48,409 bases of DNA from Mameliella sp. MMSF_3455 (GTDB taxonomy: Bacteria; Pseudomonadota; Alphaproteobacteria; Rhodobacterales; Rhodobacteraceae): positions 1 through 48,409 of the forward strand of contig NZ_JASHJL010000037.1 in NCBI RefSeq assembly GCF_030733205.1, written 5' to 3'. Every line of letters begins with the position of its first letter. Positions within the stretch are counted from its first letter, which is position 1. Shown here one piece after another: positions 37,656-45,617 of the stretch. Under the pieces are notes generated by a model. That model was given only the letters and a program-made list of their open reading frames with translations. It was not told the DNA's origin and ran no database searches. Position numbers and translations under genes: made by a program.

Positions 37656-38447
37656 ATGTATTCATTCGACATGGTACGGCCCACCAGCGTGGCCGATGCG
37701 GTTTCGGCCCTGGGCCAGGACGAGGCGCAGGCCCTTGGCGGCGGCCAGACCCTGATCCCGACCCTGAAACAGCGCCTGGCGATGCCGTCCGTGCTGGTCA
37801 GCCTGTCCGGCATCGACGAGTTGAAGGGCGTCTGCCGCGAGGACAACGGCGACCTGTCCATCGGCGGTGGCACCACCCATGCCACCGTCGCGGCCGAAGC
37901 GGCGGCGCACTACCCTGGTCTGGCCAGCCTCGCCGGCGGCATCGGGGATCCGGCGGTCCGCAACCGCGGTACCATCGGCGGATCGCTGGCCAACAACGAC
38001 CCTTCCGCCTGCTACCCGGCGGCGGCGCTGGGTTCGGGGGCGACCATCGTGACCAACACCCGCGAGATCGCGGCGGACGACTATTTCCAGGGCATGTTCA
38101 CCACCGCCCTCGAAGAGGGTGAGATCATCACCTCGGTCCGTTTCCCGGTGCCGGAGGCGGCCGGTTACGCCAAGTTTGAACAGCCCGCATCGCGCTTTGC
38201 GCTGACGGCTGTCTACGTGGCCAAATACGCCGACGGCGTGCGTGTCGCGGTCACGGGCGCGTCGGAAAACGGCGTCTTCCGCTGGACCGAGGCGGAACAG
38301 GCGCTGTCGTCCAACTTCTCGCCTGACGCTGTAGCCGGCCTGTCGGTGCCCGCCGATGGCATGATCTCGGACCTGCACGGCACGGCGGCCTATCGTGCCC
38401 ACCTGGTTGGCGTGATGACCAAGCGTGCGGTTGCCGCGGCCAGCTGA
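37656..38447 (+). CDS. coxM: Molybdenum hydroxylase medium subunit, FAD-binding (CoxM-like)
   Basis: The 263-residue protein is the flavin subunit: it begins MYSFDMVRPTSVADAVSAL and has the two FAD motifs LGGGQTLIP and TIGGSLANNDPSACYPAAAL (the CO dehydrogenase-type TIGGxxANNDP motif), with GTIGG at about residue 108. LEEGEIITSVRFPVP and KFEQPASRFALTAVYVA complete the family pattern. It is slightly shorter than classic CoxM (about 285). The ATG at 37656 follows AACAGGAGGATAAGAG. It receives electrons from CoxS; the onward acceptor is unknown. It ends the operon, with a strong terminator 20 bases on. Confidence 0.95.
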   Translation: MYSFDMVRPTSVADAVSALGQDEAQALGGGQTLIPTLKQRLAMPSVLVSLSGIDELKGVCREDNGDLSIGGGTTHATVAAEAAAHYPGLASLAGGIGDPAVRNRGTIGGSLANNDPSACYPAAALGSGATIVTNTREIAADDYFQGMFTTALEEGEIITSVRFPVPEAAGYAKFEQPASRFALTAVYVAKYADGVRVAVTGASENGVFRWTEAEQALSSNFSPDAVAGLSVPADGMISDLHGTAAYRAHLVGVMTKRAVAAAS

Positions 38448-38466
38448 GCCAGCTGCAACACTTTCG

Positions 38467-38495
38467 AACCCCCGGTCCTTGGCCGGGGGTTTTTT
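38467..38495 (+). terminator. Rho-independent terminator after coxM
   Basis: A CCCCCGG/CCGGGGG stem (38469-38475 with 38483-38489) with a seven-base loop is followed by six T (38490-38495); two A before the stem allow two more pairs. It lies 20 bases after the coxM stop and ends the pedF-to-coxM transcript. Confidence 0.9.
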
Positions 38496-38553
38496 GATGC
38501 CAGGTGTTTCTTTGGGCCAAAAATACCTCCGGGGGAGTCGACCGAAGGGAGAC

Positions 38554-38568
38554 GGGGGCAGCGCCCCC
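38554..38568 (-). terminator. Short GC hairpin after apbE
   Basis: GGGGGC (38554-38559) and GCCCCC (38563-38568) form a six-pair stem just after the minus-strand apbE stop. There is no T-tract on the minus strand, so termination is uncertain. Confidence 0.3.
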
Positions 38569-38569
38569 G

Positions 38570-39457
38570 CTACACCGTCCGCAGGTTGCCCTCGGCATCG
38601 ACCAGCAGCACCCGGATCTCCCCGGGCGCCTCTGCCTTGACCCGCTGCACCTCTGCTTGGTCGGCAAAGACCAGCGCCGTGGACAACCCGTCGGCCAACG
38701 CGGCAGAGCCTGCCTCGACGCTCACCGTCGACCAGCGCGGTGCGGCCTCTTCCAGCGGGTCCAGGATATGGCCCATGTCGCCCAGCATCAGGGCCGAGGG
38801 GCTGGAGGTCGCTATGGCCCGGTTCGTCAGATCGCGCGTCGTGACAAGGCCCGCGTCGGGATCCAGGATCCCGACCGTCCACGGACCGCCCAGCCCGCGC
38901 ATCTCACCGATCTGCACCAGCGCGTTTTCAAAGCCGTGTTCCTCCAGCACCCCGGTCACCAGGTCGGTGGCAAAGCCCTGTGCGACGCCGTTCAGGGTCA
39001 GGGCCTGACCCGGCGCCAGTGCGATCCGGTCGGTAGAGGCGCGGACGCGCTGCCAGCCGATGGCCTGCCGTGCCGCCGTGGCGTCGCCGCCACGAGCCAG
39101 CGCCTGCCAAAGCGGCTGCACTGTCGGGTCAAACCGGCCCCGCGTCATCCGGTGCAGCTCGCCCACCAGTCCCATTAGAAAATGCATGTTCGGCGAGGGC
39201 CGGACCAGAACACCGTCTCGATTCAGCCGGGACAGGGCCGACGCGGGATCGTACAGGCTGAACTCCGCCTCGATCTCTTGCAGCAGGGTGGTGCAGGCGG
39301 TCAATGCGGCCTCGGTCCACCCGGCCGGGCCGTGCAGCGTGATCGACACCTCGGCGCCCAGCGCCTGCCCGGTCCAGCGCCGTTCTTCGGCGGCCAGCCT
39401 CCGGGGGGCAAGCGTCATCGCCGCGCTGATGCTCAGGAAACGCCGCCGGGATATCAT
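38570..39457 (-). CDS. apbE: FAD:protein FMN transferase (ApbE/NosX-like)
   Basis: ApbE attaches FMN covalently to a Thr or Ser of exported flavoproteins. The 295-residue protein starts with a Tat-type signal (MISRRRFLSISAAMTLA) and has EIEAEFSLYDPASALSRLN, FDPTVQPLWQA, GQALTLNGVAQGFATDLV with the flavin-binding NGVAQG motif, ENALVQIGEMRGLG and the metal-site segment AIATSSPSALMLGDMGHILDP. The ATG overlaps the stop of the NosR-like gene (ATGA), so the two are coupled. The partner has a fitting acceptor motif, which makes it the likely substrate. Family members in denitrifiers are called NosX. It is exported and works in the periplasm. Confidence 0.93.
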   Translation of the reverse strand: MISRRRFLSISAAMTLAPRRLAAEERRWTGQALGAEVSITLHGPAGWTEAALTACTTLLQEIEAEFSLYDPASALSRLNRDGVLVRPSPNMHFLMGLVGELHRMTRGRFDPTVQPLWQALARGGDATAARQAIGWQRVRASTDRIALAPGQALTLNGVAQGFATDLVTGVLEEHGFENALVQIGEMRGLGGPWTVGILDPDAGLVTTRDLTNRAIATSSPSALMLGDMGHILDPLEEAAPRWSTVSVEAGSAALADGLSTALVFADQAEVQRVKAEAPGEIRVLLVDAEGNLRTV

Positions 39458-41523
39458 GCCGCCCTCTTCCTTTCGCGCGCCTTCAGCACCAATGGCACGC
39501 ATTGCGCGGTATCGTCATGGATCTTCACGCAATCGAGGCAACCAAAGCACTCGGTATAGTCGATCTGGCCCGATCTTGGTATCGCCTGATACTTGCACCG
39601 GACGGAACATAGCTGACAGGGGCTGCCGCATTCCGCCCGTCGCGCGATCCAGTCGCGCCCCCGCAGCAACCCGGCCAATGCAATCAGTGCGCCCAGCGGA
39701 CAAAGATAGCGGCAGAACCCCTTGAAGATGAGCGCAGACAGCACCAGCAAGCCCACCGCATAGGCCACATAGTACCATTCGCGGATGAAATAGGTGGTCA
39801 CGGCGGTCTTGAAGGGCTCCACCTCTGCCGCCGTGTCCAGCGCACCGGGGGCCACGAAAACCAGCGCCACCAGACCCGCCAGTACAAGGTATTTCACCCG
39901 TTTCAGCCGGCTGTCCCAGCGTGCGGGCACCGTCACCTCGGGCAGGCGCAGCAATCGGCCAAGGTGATGGGCAAATTCCTGCATGGCCCCAAACGGACAC
40001 AGCCAGCCACAGAACAGCGCCCGCCCCCAGAGGACAAACCCGAGGATCGCCGCCGCCCAGACAAGCAGCGAAAACGGATCGTAGAGGAGAAAGGCGTAAC
40101 TTCCGCCCTCCCAGGCGGTTCGGATCACCCCGATCACCGTCACGATGGACAGTTGTCCCTGTCCCCACCAGCCGACAAAGCCCGTCATGACCGCAAGGAT
40201 GCCCAGCCGAACCGGCGTGAACATGGTCAGCCCGGCCAGAGCGGACTGCCGCCAGAACAGCACCGGCAAAAGCACCGCCAGCCCCAGCGCCAGGGCGATC
40301 AGGTCCGCCTGCCGCTCGCGCAGCGCCGCCCGCCAGGGAGGCAGCGAGCGGGGCGCCTCGGCGCGGGCAAAGAACCGGGCGTCCGTCGACTGGGTCGAGG
40401 AGAGCGTCACGCTACCCACCTGCGGCATGAAGGAGCCGTGTTCGCGTACCGCCTCGACATGCAGGGTCCAGGGTTCTGTCGGGTCAAAGCCCAGCCGCCG
40501 GTCGGTGCGCAGGATCATTGCCGTGCCCTCTTGAAGGGCGTCAGGCAAGTCGTCGCGCAGGGAAAACAGCAAGTCGCTGTCGCGCAGGGCCACCGGCAGG
40601 CCGAATTGCTCCGCGCTGACAAGGTCGGGCGCGGTGTTGCGCACGAACTCCTCCGTGATCAGCCCATGCCGCCCGGTCTCGACCAACAGGATCGGTTCGG
40701 CATGGTCCGAAATCGTCAGGAAAGCCTGCAATTCGGCCAGTGAGTCCGCGTCCAGCACCGCCCGAGCGATCGAGGGCGGGCCGATATCCACGATCCAGAG
40801 ATCCAGGTAGGCGCCGTCGGGATCGTCCTGTGCCACCGGATCGTCATCTTCCCAGAGCGTTCCGGCAAAGGCGGCGTTCACCTCGGCATTGCTCACACGG
40901 TGGCGGGTCGCCAGCCCCTGCGCCACAAGGTCGTCCCAGGTCAGGGCCTCATCCACCGCGAGATCGGGGTAGGCGGGCGGGCCGTTGGACACGCCCTGCA
41001 TCTTTTCCCGCGCCACCTGCAAGGTCGCGGCAAGGATGGATTCATGCGCGATCCGCACGCTGGCCGTCGCCTTTGTCACCCCGTCCAGGTAGACCAGCGC
41101 GCTGCTGCCCTGAGTTTCGCCATAGGGGGTTCCGACGACCATAGGCGCAGAGATCGAATGCCCCCGGTATTGGGTAAAGAACTGTTCAAAGGCGGCCTGC
41201 CCCAGACCAGAGACGAAAATCGGCTCGTTATGGTCAAGCAGCTGGACATCGACGAACCGGCCTTCGAGGTCCAGCATCACCAGGACGTTGATCGCGGCAC
41301 CGGAAAAGCCGGGCAGGGGGGCCAGGGGCTCGGTCTCGAAAACGTAGCCGGCGGTCTGTCCGCCCGCGTTTTCCAGCGTCCAGACACCCTTGTCGTTGAC
41401 CGGCTCGCCCAGAAGAAAGGGGGGGATGACCCGTTCTGCCAGCGCCTCGCGGCTCAGCATCTCTGCCCGGACGGTGCCGGTCAGCAGGCAGAAACAGGCC
41501 AGGATGCAGAGGATCGCGCGCAT
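39454..41523 (-). CDS. NosR/NirI-like membrane flavo-iron-sulfur protein
   Basis: The 689-residue protein has a signal peptide (to about residue 20), a periplasmic FMN-binding domain, a long periplasmic spacer, about five to six membrane helices and a carboxy-terminal iron-sulfur part. The flavin acceptor motif is DGVTKAT with Thr153. The membrane part carries two Cys-Pro motifs, CGWLCPFGA and CRYLCPLGA, and the end has CGSPCQLCSVRCKY and CFGCLDCVK, fitting two [4Fe-4S] clusters. This is the NosR/NirI architecture, which moves electrons across the membrane to periplasmic enzymes. No nos gene is near; the setting is a quinoprotein island, where similar proteins recur. It is coupled to apbE. 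Confidence 0.92.
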   Translation of the reverse strand: MRAILCILACFCLLTGTVRAEMLSREALAERVIPPFLLGEPVNDKGVWTLENAGGQTAGYVFETEPLAPLPGFSGAAINVLVMLDLEGRFVDVQLLDHNEPIFVSGLGQAAFEQFFTQYRGHSISAPMVVGTPYGETQGSSALVYLDGVTKATASVRIAHESILAATLQVAREKMQGVSNGPPAYPDLAVDEALTWDDLVAQGLATRHRVSNAEVNAAFAGTLWEDDDPVAQDDPDGAYLDLWIVDIGPPSIARAVLDADSLAELQAFLTISDHAEPILLVETGRHGLITEEFVRNTAPDLVSAEQFGLPVALRDSDLLFSLRDDLPDALQEGTAMILRTDRRLGFDPTEPWTLHVEAVREHGSFMPQVGSVTLSSTQSTDARFFARAEAPRSLPPWRAALRERQADLIALALGLAVLLPVLFWRQSALAGLTMFTPVRLGILAVMTGFVGWWGQGQLSIVTVIGVIRTAWEGGSYAFLLYDPFSLLVWAAAILGFVLWGRALFCGWLCPFGAMQEFAHHLGRLLRLPEVTVPARWDSRLKRVKYLVLAGLVALVFVAPGALDTAAEVEPFKTAVTTYFIREWYYVAYAVGLLVLSALIFKGFCRYLCPLGALIALAGLLRGRDWIARRAECGSPCQLCSVRCKYQAIPRSGQIDYTECFGCLDCVKIHDDTAQCVPLVLKARERKRAA

Positions 41524-41562
41524 GGACGAGACCCTAGGCCCGGCCCGGGCGCGTCCCTATGC

Positions 41563-41572
41563 GACCTTGGTC
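41563..41572. promoter_or_regulatory. GACCTTGGTC inverted repeat in the NosR-like/SoxYZ-like divergent promoter region
   Basis: This is the second exact copy of the ten-base element at 32318-32327. On the minus strand the flank reads GGACCAAGGTCGC, against GGACCTTGGTCGC at the pedF site, so eleven of thirteen bases agree. It lies 40 bases upstream of the NosR-like gene. TACGACCATAG follows at 41607-41617 on the side of the SoxYZ-like gene. Confidence 0.45.
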
Positions 41573-41683
41573 CCATGAGGCGGGCCTGACGCAATGGTGA
41601 TGCATCTACGACCATAGGCGAAGTGATCCGCCCGCACCCGCCATGCTAGCCTTGCCGCCATGGTACGACAGGGAGGGTCCGCC

Positions 41684-42469
41684 ATGTTCATCCGCACCGC
41701 ATTCGCCGCGCTGATCGCCGTTGCAGGCAGCGCCGCCGCCGCTCTCGACGATCCGCAGACCGTGCTGCAGGATCCGATGGGATCGGGCATGTGGAACTAC
41801 CACCAGAAGGGACTGCTGGGCGATCCCGCCGACATCCGTTTCGACGACCGGGTCGTGGTGCGCGCGCCGGACTCGGCCGAGGACAGCCTGAACGTCCCGC
41901 TGCTGGTGGATGCGACCGCGATCCCCGACGTGAAACGTATCGTTGTCAGCGCCGATTATGGCCCGATCCCCCATATCCTGACCTACTATCCCGAACAGGC
42001 CGCGCCCAAGCTGGCCCTGCGGTTCAAGATCGACCAGGCGACCGCCATTCGTGCCAGCGTCGAGACGCATTCCGGCAGCTGGCACATCGGGTCGACCTAT
42101 ATCGACGCGGCGGGCGGCGGCTGTACCGCACCTGCCCATGCCTATGCCAGCGACGACTGGGAGGAAAAGCTGGGTGAGGTGCACGGGCGGCTGTGGTCGG
42201 CTTCGGGCCGCGCGCGGCTGGTGGTGGATCACCCGATGGACACCGGGCTGGCCGATGGCATCCCCGTCTTCATCATCGAGGACCTGTCCCTGCAGGACGA
42301 GGACGGCACGCCGCTGGCGCGTCTGGAACTGCATGAGCCTGTGAACGAGGACCCTGCCTTTACCTTCTATTTCGATGCGGGAGCATTGCCCGCCTCGGTA
42401 AAGGTCATGGGCCGCGACAACAACGGCAACCGCATCCGCGGTGTCCTGACCGAGGGCGAGCTGAACTGA
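41684..42469 (+). CDS. Quinoprotein dehydrogenase-associated SoxYZ-like carrier protein
   Basis: The 261-residue protein has a signal peptide (MFIRTAFAALIAVAGSAAAA) and then a SoxY-like domain fused to a SoxZ-like domain. The SoxY part (RFDDRVVVRAPDSAEDSLNVPLLVDAT ... RIVVSADYGPIPHILTYYP) ends in AGGGCTAP, where Cys147 would be the carrier residue. The SoxZ part has VDHPMDTGLADGIPVFIIEDLSLQDEDG and DPAFTFYFDAGALPASVKVMGRDNNGN. In sulfur oxidation SoxYZ holds sulfur intermediates on the SoxY Cys; fused versions linked to quinoproteins are a known group with unknown cargo. The ATG at 41684 follows GGGAGGGTCCGCC. It overlaps the metallohydrolase gene by one base. Confidence 0.9.
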   Translation: MFIRTAFAALIAVAGSAAAALDDPQTVLQDPMGSGMWNYHQKGLLGDPADIRFDDRVVVRAPDSAEDSLNVPLLVDATAIPDVKRIVVSADYGPIPHILTYYPEQAAPKLALRFKIDQATAIRASVETHSGSWHIGSTYIDAAGGGCTAPAHAYASDDWEEKLGEVHGRLWSASGRARLVVDHPMDTGLADGIPVFIIEDLSLQDEDGTPLARLELHEPVNEDPAFTFYFDAGALPASVKVMGRDNNGNRIRGVLTEGELN

Positions 42470-43410
42470 TGCTGACCCGCCGGACGACCCTTGGCCTGCT
42501 GGCTAGCCTGCCGCTGGCCCCCCGCGCCTTTGCCCAGCCACGCCTCGCCTATGACCTGGCAGCCAAGCCGCTGGCCGACGGTATCTGGATGATCGAAGGG
42601 GCGACCGATTATTTCTCGATGGAGAACGGCGGGGCTATCGTCAATGTCACCCTGATGAAGGGCGACAGCGGTTTGATCCTTTTCGACACCGGGTCCTCCC
42701 GCCGCTACGGCGACGCGCTGAACACGCTGGCGCGCGGCCTCGACATCCGCGGAATCTCGACCGTGGTGAACACGCATCATCACCCGGACCACTTTTTTGG
42801 CAACCAGGTCTTTGCCGACAGGCCGATTCATGCGCTGGGCGGTACCCGGCAGGCGGCGCTGGACGAAGGCGAGGCCTTTGCCGACAACATGTATCGCCTG
42901 CTGGGCGACTGGATGCGTGGAACGGAGGTCGTGCCGCCAAGTGACGTGATCGCTGGCGGCGACTTGACGCTGGACGGGCGCGATTTCCTGGCCTTGCCGC
43001 TGGACGGGCACACGACGGCGGACCTTGCCTTGATGGACCGGCGCACCGGGACGCTGGTGGCCGGGGACCTCGTTTTCTACAACCGCGCGCCCACGACCCC
43101 CAGCGCGGACCTGCCGCGCTGGCAGCAGGCGCTGGACGCCCTGCAGGCAGAGAGACCGGCGCTGATCATTCCGGGCCACGGTCCGGCGGACCCGACCGGA
43201 GAGTCCATCACCCAGACACGGGACTATCTTGCCTGGCTTGATTCCGCGCTGCGCGGCGGCGCGCGGTCCGGCCAGGACATGGTGGAACTGATGGAGATGC
43301 CCCTGCCGGACCGCTTTGCCGGAATGGGTGCCCAGCCGCAGGAATACCAGCGGTCTGTCGCGCATCTGTTTCCGCGGATCGAACGCGAGGAACTGCCGCG
43401 CGGCAACTGA
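42469..43410 (+). CDS. Quinoprotein relay system zinc metallohydrolase (SoxH-related MBL fold)
   Basis: The 313-residue protein starts with a Tat-like signal (MLTRRTTLGLLASLPLAPRAFA) and has a metallo-beta-lactamase fold with a full set of metal ligands: THHHPDH (102-108), His181 in DGHTT, Asp200 in VAGD and His237 in PGHGP. SMENGGAIVNVTLMKGDSGLILFDTGSS is the normal first strand pair. It matches the SoxH-related hydrolases that accompany quinoproteins and SoxYZ-like carriers, and its TGATG overlap with that gene makes a joint function likely, perhaps release of the carrier's cargo by hydrolysis of a thioester or persulfide. That reaction is inference. Confidence 0.9.
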   Translation: MLTRRTTLGLLASLPLAPRAFAQPRLAYDLAAKPLADGIWMIEGATDYFSMENGGAIVNVTLMKGDSGLILFDTGSSRRYGDALNTLARGLDIRGISTVVNTHHHPDHFFGNQVFADRPIHALGGTRQAALDEGEAFADNMYRLLGDWMRGTEVVPPSDVIAGGDLTLDGRDFLALPLDGHTTADLALMDRRTGTLVAGDLVFYNRAPTTPSADLPRWQQALDALQAERPALIIPGHGPADPTGESITQTRDYLAWLDSALRGGARSGQDMVELMEMPLPDRFAGMGAQPQEYQRSVAHLFPRIEREELPRGN

Positions 43411-43449
43411 GCGTGAGACGTGGAACGGGAAACCCGACCCGCCCAGCCG

Positions 43450-44028
43450 TCAATCCACGTCCACCGGCACCGGGTCTACCGGGGCCAAGGTCTCTCCGAT
43501 ATCCAGCCAGCCATCGGTTCCCAGCCGGAACCAGTAGACACGGGAATACCCCAGACCCGCGATCCGCTGTGCCGCGTTCCAGCTCATCCAGCAATCCGCC
43601 ACGCAGTAGATGACCAAGGCCCGATCCCTGTCGCCCGCCGTGATCCGCACCAGGTTGTCCGTCAGGTAGCGCTGCATGATCTCCGACAGTCGCCCGCGGC
43701 CCACCTCTGGCAGCCAGACGGCCCCGGGCAGGGATAGCCGCTGCTCTGACACCAGCCAAGTTCCCTCCAACTCGTCAAATCTCGATTGCTGGGCGGCAAA
43801 GACATCCAGCGCCACGGCGCCGTTCGCCAGCAACTTGCGCGCCTGATCGGGCGTGATCAGAACGGCGGGCGCGGGAATGTCATCCGGCGTCGGCGCCCGC
43901 TGGCGACCGATGCGATAGCCCGTTTCCGGGTCAAACAGCTCGGGCCTTCGGGCCTGATGCTCGGCATAGGGCGCGGCGGCCAGCGAAGATGCGCACATCA
44001 GGCCCAGCAGGAAAAACAGGCGTTTCAT
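43450..44028 (-). CDS. PQQ-associated rhodanese-like protein with Cys-x3-Cys-Trp motif
   Basis: The 192-residue protein has a signal peptide (MKRLFFLLGLMCASSLAAA) and a rhodanese-like domain (ITPDQARKLLANGAVALDVFAAQ ... ALVIYCVADCWMSWNAAQRIAGLGYSRVYWFRLGTDGW). The active-site loop has two Cys, Cys142 and Cys146, followed by Trp147. This fits the family described as PQQ-dependent catabolism-associated Cys-Trp motif proteins (TIGR03865-like). Two Cys in the loop instead of one suggest a dithiol/disulfide or persulfide relay, which would suit the SoxYZ-like Cys carrier beside it. The start is the ATG at 44026-44028; its ribosome binding site is weak. It converges on the metallohydrolase gene. 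Confidence 0.88.
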   Translation of the reverse strand: MKRLFFLLGLMCASSLAAAPYAEHQARRPELFDPETGYRIGRQRAPTPDDIPAPAVLITPDQARKLLANGAVALDVFAAQQSRFDELEGTWLVSEQRLSLPGAVWLPEVGRGRLSEIMQRYLTDNLVRITAGDRDRALVIYCVADCWMSWNAAQRIAGLGYSRVYWFRLGTDGWLDIGETLAPVDPVPVDVD

Positions 44029-44150
44029 GAATGCAGGATAGGCTGGCTGCCGCTGCTGGGAAACCCGCCCTTGCCATCCGCGCCGCGAGGCGGGAAAACA
44101 GCCGCGCGCCCCGGTGCGCAGCGGCATTTGACAAGGCAAGGATGGTAAAG

Positions 44151-45548
44151 ATGGCCCCCAAATTCGGCACAAGCGGCCTGCGCGGCCTGGTGGTGGAGCT
44201 GACAGAGGACCTGGTGCGCGACTACGTCACTGCCTTTCTCTCTGCCTGTCCGCATGGGAACGCCGTGCATGTGGGCCGTGATTTGCGCCCCTCCTCTCCT
44301 CAGATCGCGGAATGGGTCATCGCCGCCGTGCGTGACGCGGGTGTCGATGCGGTCGACTGCGGCGTGGTGCCGACGCCGGCGCTGGCCTTGTCGTCGCTTC
44401 AGGCGGGGGCCGGGGCCGTCATGGTCACCGGCAGCCATATCCCGGCCGACCGCAACGGGTTGAAATTCTACGTCCCCACCGGTGAAATCTCGAAAGAGGA
44501 CGAGGCCCGCATCAACGGTGCATTGGGTCAGTCCATTGCGGGCGCGCCCGGCGCCAAGGCCACCGCCGACGCCCGCGCAGCCTATGTCGCCCGCTACACG
44601 CGCGCCTTTGGCCAAGAGGCGCTGCAGGGCCTGCGCGTCGGTGTCTACCAGCACAGCTCTGTCGCCCGCGACATCATGGTCGAAGTGGTCGAGGCGTTGG
44701 GCGCCACCGCGCTCCCCATCGCGCGCTCGGACGTGTTCATTCCCGTCGACACCGAGGCGCTGGATCCGGACACCAGACAACTCTTCGCTGGCTGGTTCGC
44801 GGATCATCAACTGGATGTCCTGATCTCGACCGACGGTGATGCCGACCGGCCGATGCTGGTGGATGATGCGCAAAGGGTGGTGCCGGGAGACGTGCTGGGT
44901 GCTGTAACCGCACGGGCGCTGGGCGCGCGGGTGGTCTGCACACCGGTTTCCTCGAACACGATGATCGAGGCCGAGGGCGGCTTTGACTTCGACGCCATCC
45001 ACCGCACGAAAATCGGCTCGCCCTTCGTCATCGCCGCGATGGAAGAAGTGTTGCAGGCTGACTCTGCCGCCCGTGTCGTCGGCTACGAGGCCAACGGCGG
45101 CTTTCTGCTGGGCTTCGAGGCCGACGCCCCTGCGGGCAGGCTGGCGCCGCTGATGACCCGCGATTGCCTGCTGCCGATCCTTGCCCCCCTCAGCGCCGCC
45201 CGTGCCGAGGGGAAGCCGCTGTCGCGGTTGCTCGACGCGCTGCCGCCGCGCTTTACCGCTGCCGACCGTATCCAGGGGATCGAGAGCGCGACCTCCAAGG
45301 CCTTCATCGCGGAACTTTCCGGCGATGCCGGGGCCCGGACCAGCTTCTTTGCGGACAGTGGTGCCATCGCGGAACTGGACGAAACCGACGGTCTGCGTGT
45401 CACCTTTGCCACTGGCGACGTTGTGCACCTGCGCCCCTCCGGCAATGCGCCGGAATTCCGTTGCTATGCCGAGGCGGGCACCCGCGAGACCGCCGCCGCG
45501 CTGGTGGAGAGCTACCTTGCGAAATTGGGCGAGACCCTGTCCGCCTGA
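44151..45548 (+). CDS. Phosphomannomutase/phosphoglucomutase family protein
   Basis: The 465-residue alpha-D-phosphohexomutase has FGTSGLRGLVVE at the start, the phosphoserine loop TGSHIPADRNGLK (Ser95), the metal loop DGDADRP, the sugar loop GYEANGGFLLG and the phosphate-binding RPSGNAPEFRCYAE. The GYEANGG sequence is typical of phosphomannomutase-like members; specificity for mannose or glucose cannot be fixed by eye. I use the ATG at 44151 because AAGGA stands eight bases before it; an ATG at 44142 is an alternative. Its product feeds nucleotide sugars, which fits the Kdo genes and the UDP-glucose dehydrogenase nearby. Confidence 0.9.
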   Translation: MAPKFGTSGLRGLVVELTEDLVRDYVTAFLSACPHGNAVHVGRDLRPSSPQIAEWVIAAVRDAGVDAVDCGVVPTPALALSSLQAGAGAVMVTGSHIPADRNGLKFYVPTGEISKEDEARINGALGQSIAGAPGAKATADARAAYVARYTRAFGQEALQGLRVGVYQHSSVARDIMVEVVEALGATALPIARSDVFIPVDTEALDPDTRQLFAGWFADHQLDVLISTDGDADRPMLVDDAQRVVPGDVLGAVTARALGARVVCTPVSSNTMIEAEGGFDFDAIHRTKIGSPFVIAAMEEVLQADSAARVVGYEANGGFLLGFEADAPAGRLAPLMTRDCLLPILAPLSAARAEGKPLSRLLDALPPRFTAADRIQGIESATSKAFIAELSGDAGARTSFFADSGAIAELDETDGLRVTFATGDVVHLRPSGNAPEFRCYAEAGTRETAAALVESYLAKLGETLSA

Positions 45549-45564
45549 GCGGATCGTCCGGACG

Positions 45565-45596
45565 GACCGTCACAGGTATTTGAACCAGTGACGGTC
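45565..45596. terminator. Inverted repeat between convergent hexomutase and kdsA genes
   Basis: GACCGTCAC (45565-45573) pairs perfectly with GTGACGGTC (45588-45596). Inside, GGT/ACC adds three pairs after one mismatch, leaving a six-base loop. It lies 16 bases after the hexomutase stop and 21 bases after that of kdsA, so it could end both transcripts, although neither side has a T-run. Confidence 0.55.
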
Positions 45597-45617
45597 TAGA
45601 CGCCAAGGCGGGGCCGG

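Noticed and set aside
39454-41523. A nitrous oxide reductase (nos) cluster
   Set aside because: Only NosR-like and NosX/ApbE-like genes are present; nosZ, nosD, nosF, nosY and nosL are absent, and the neighbours are quinoprotein genes.
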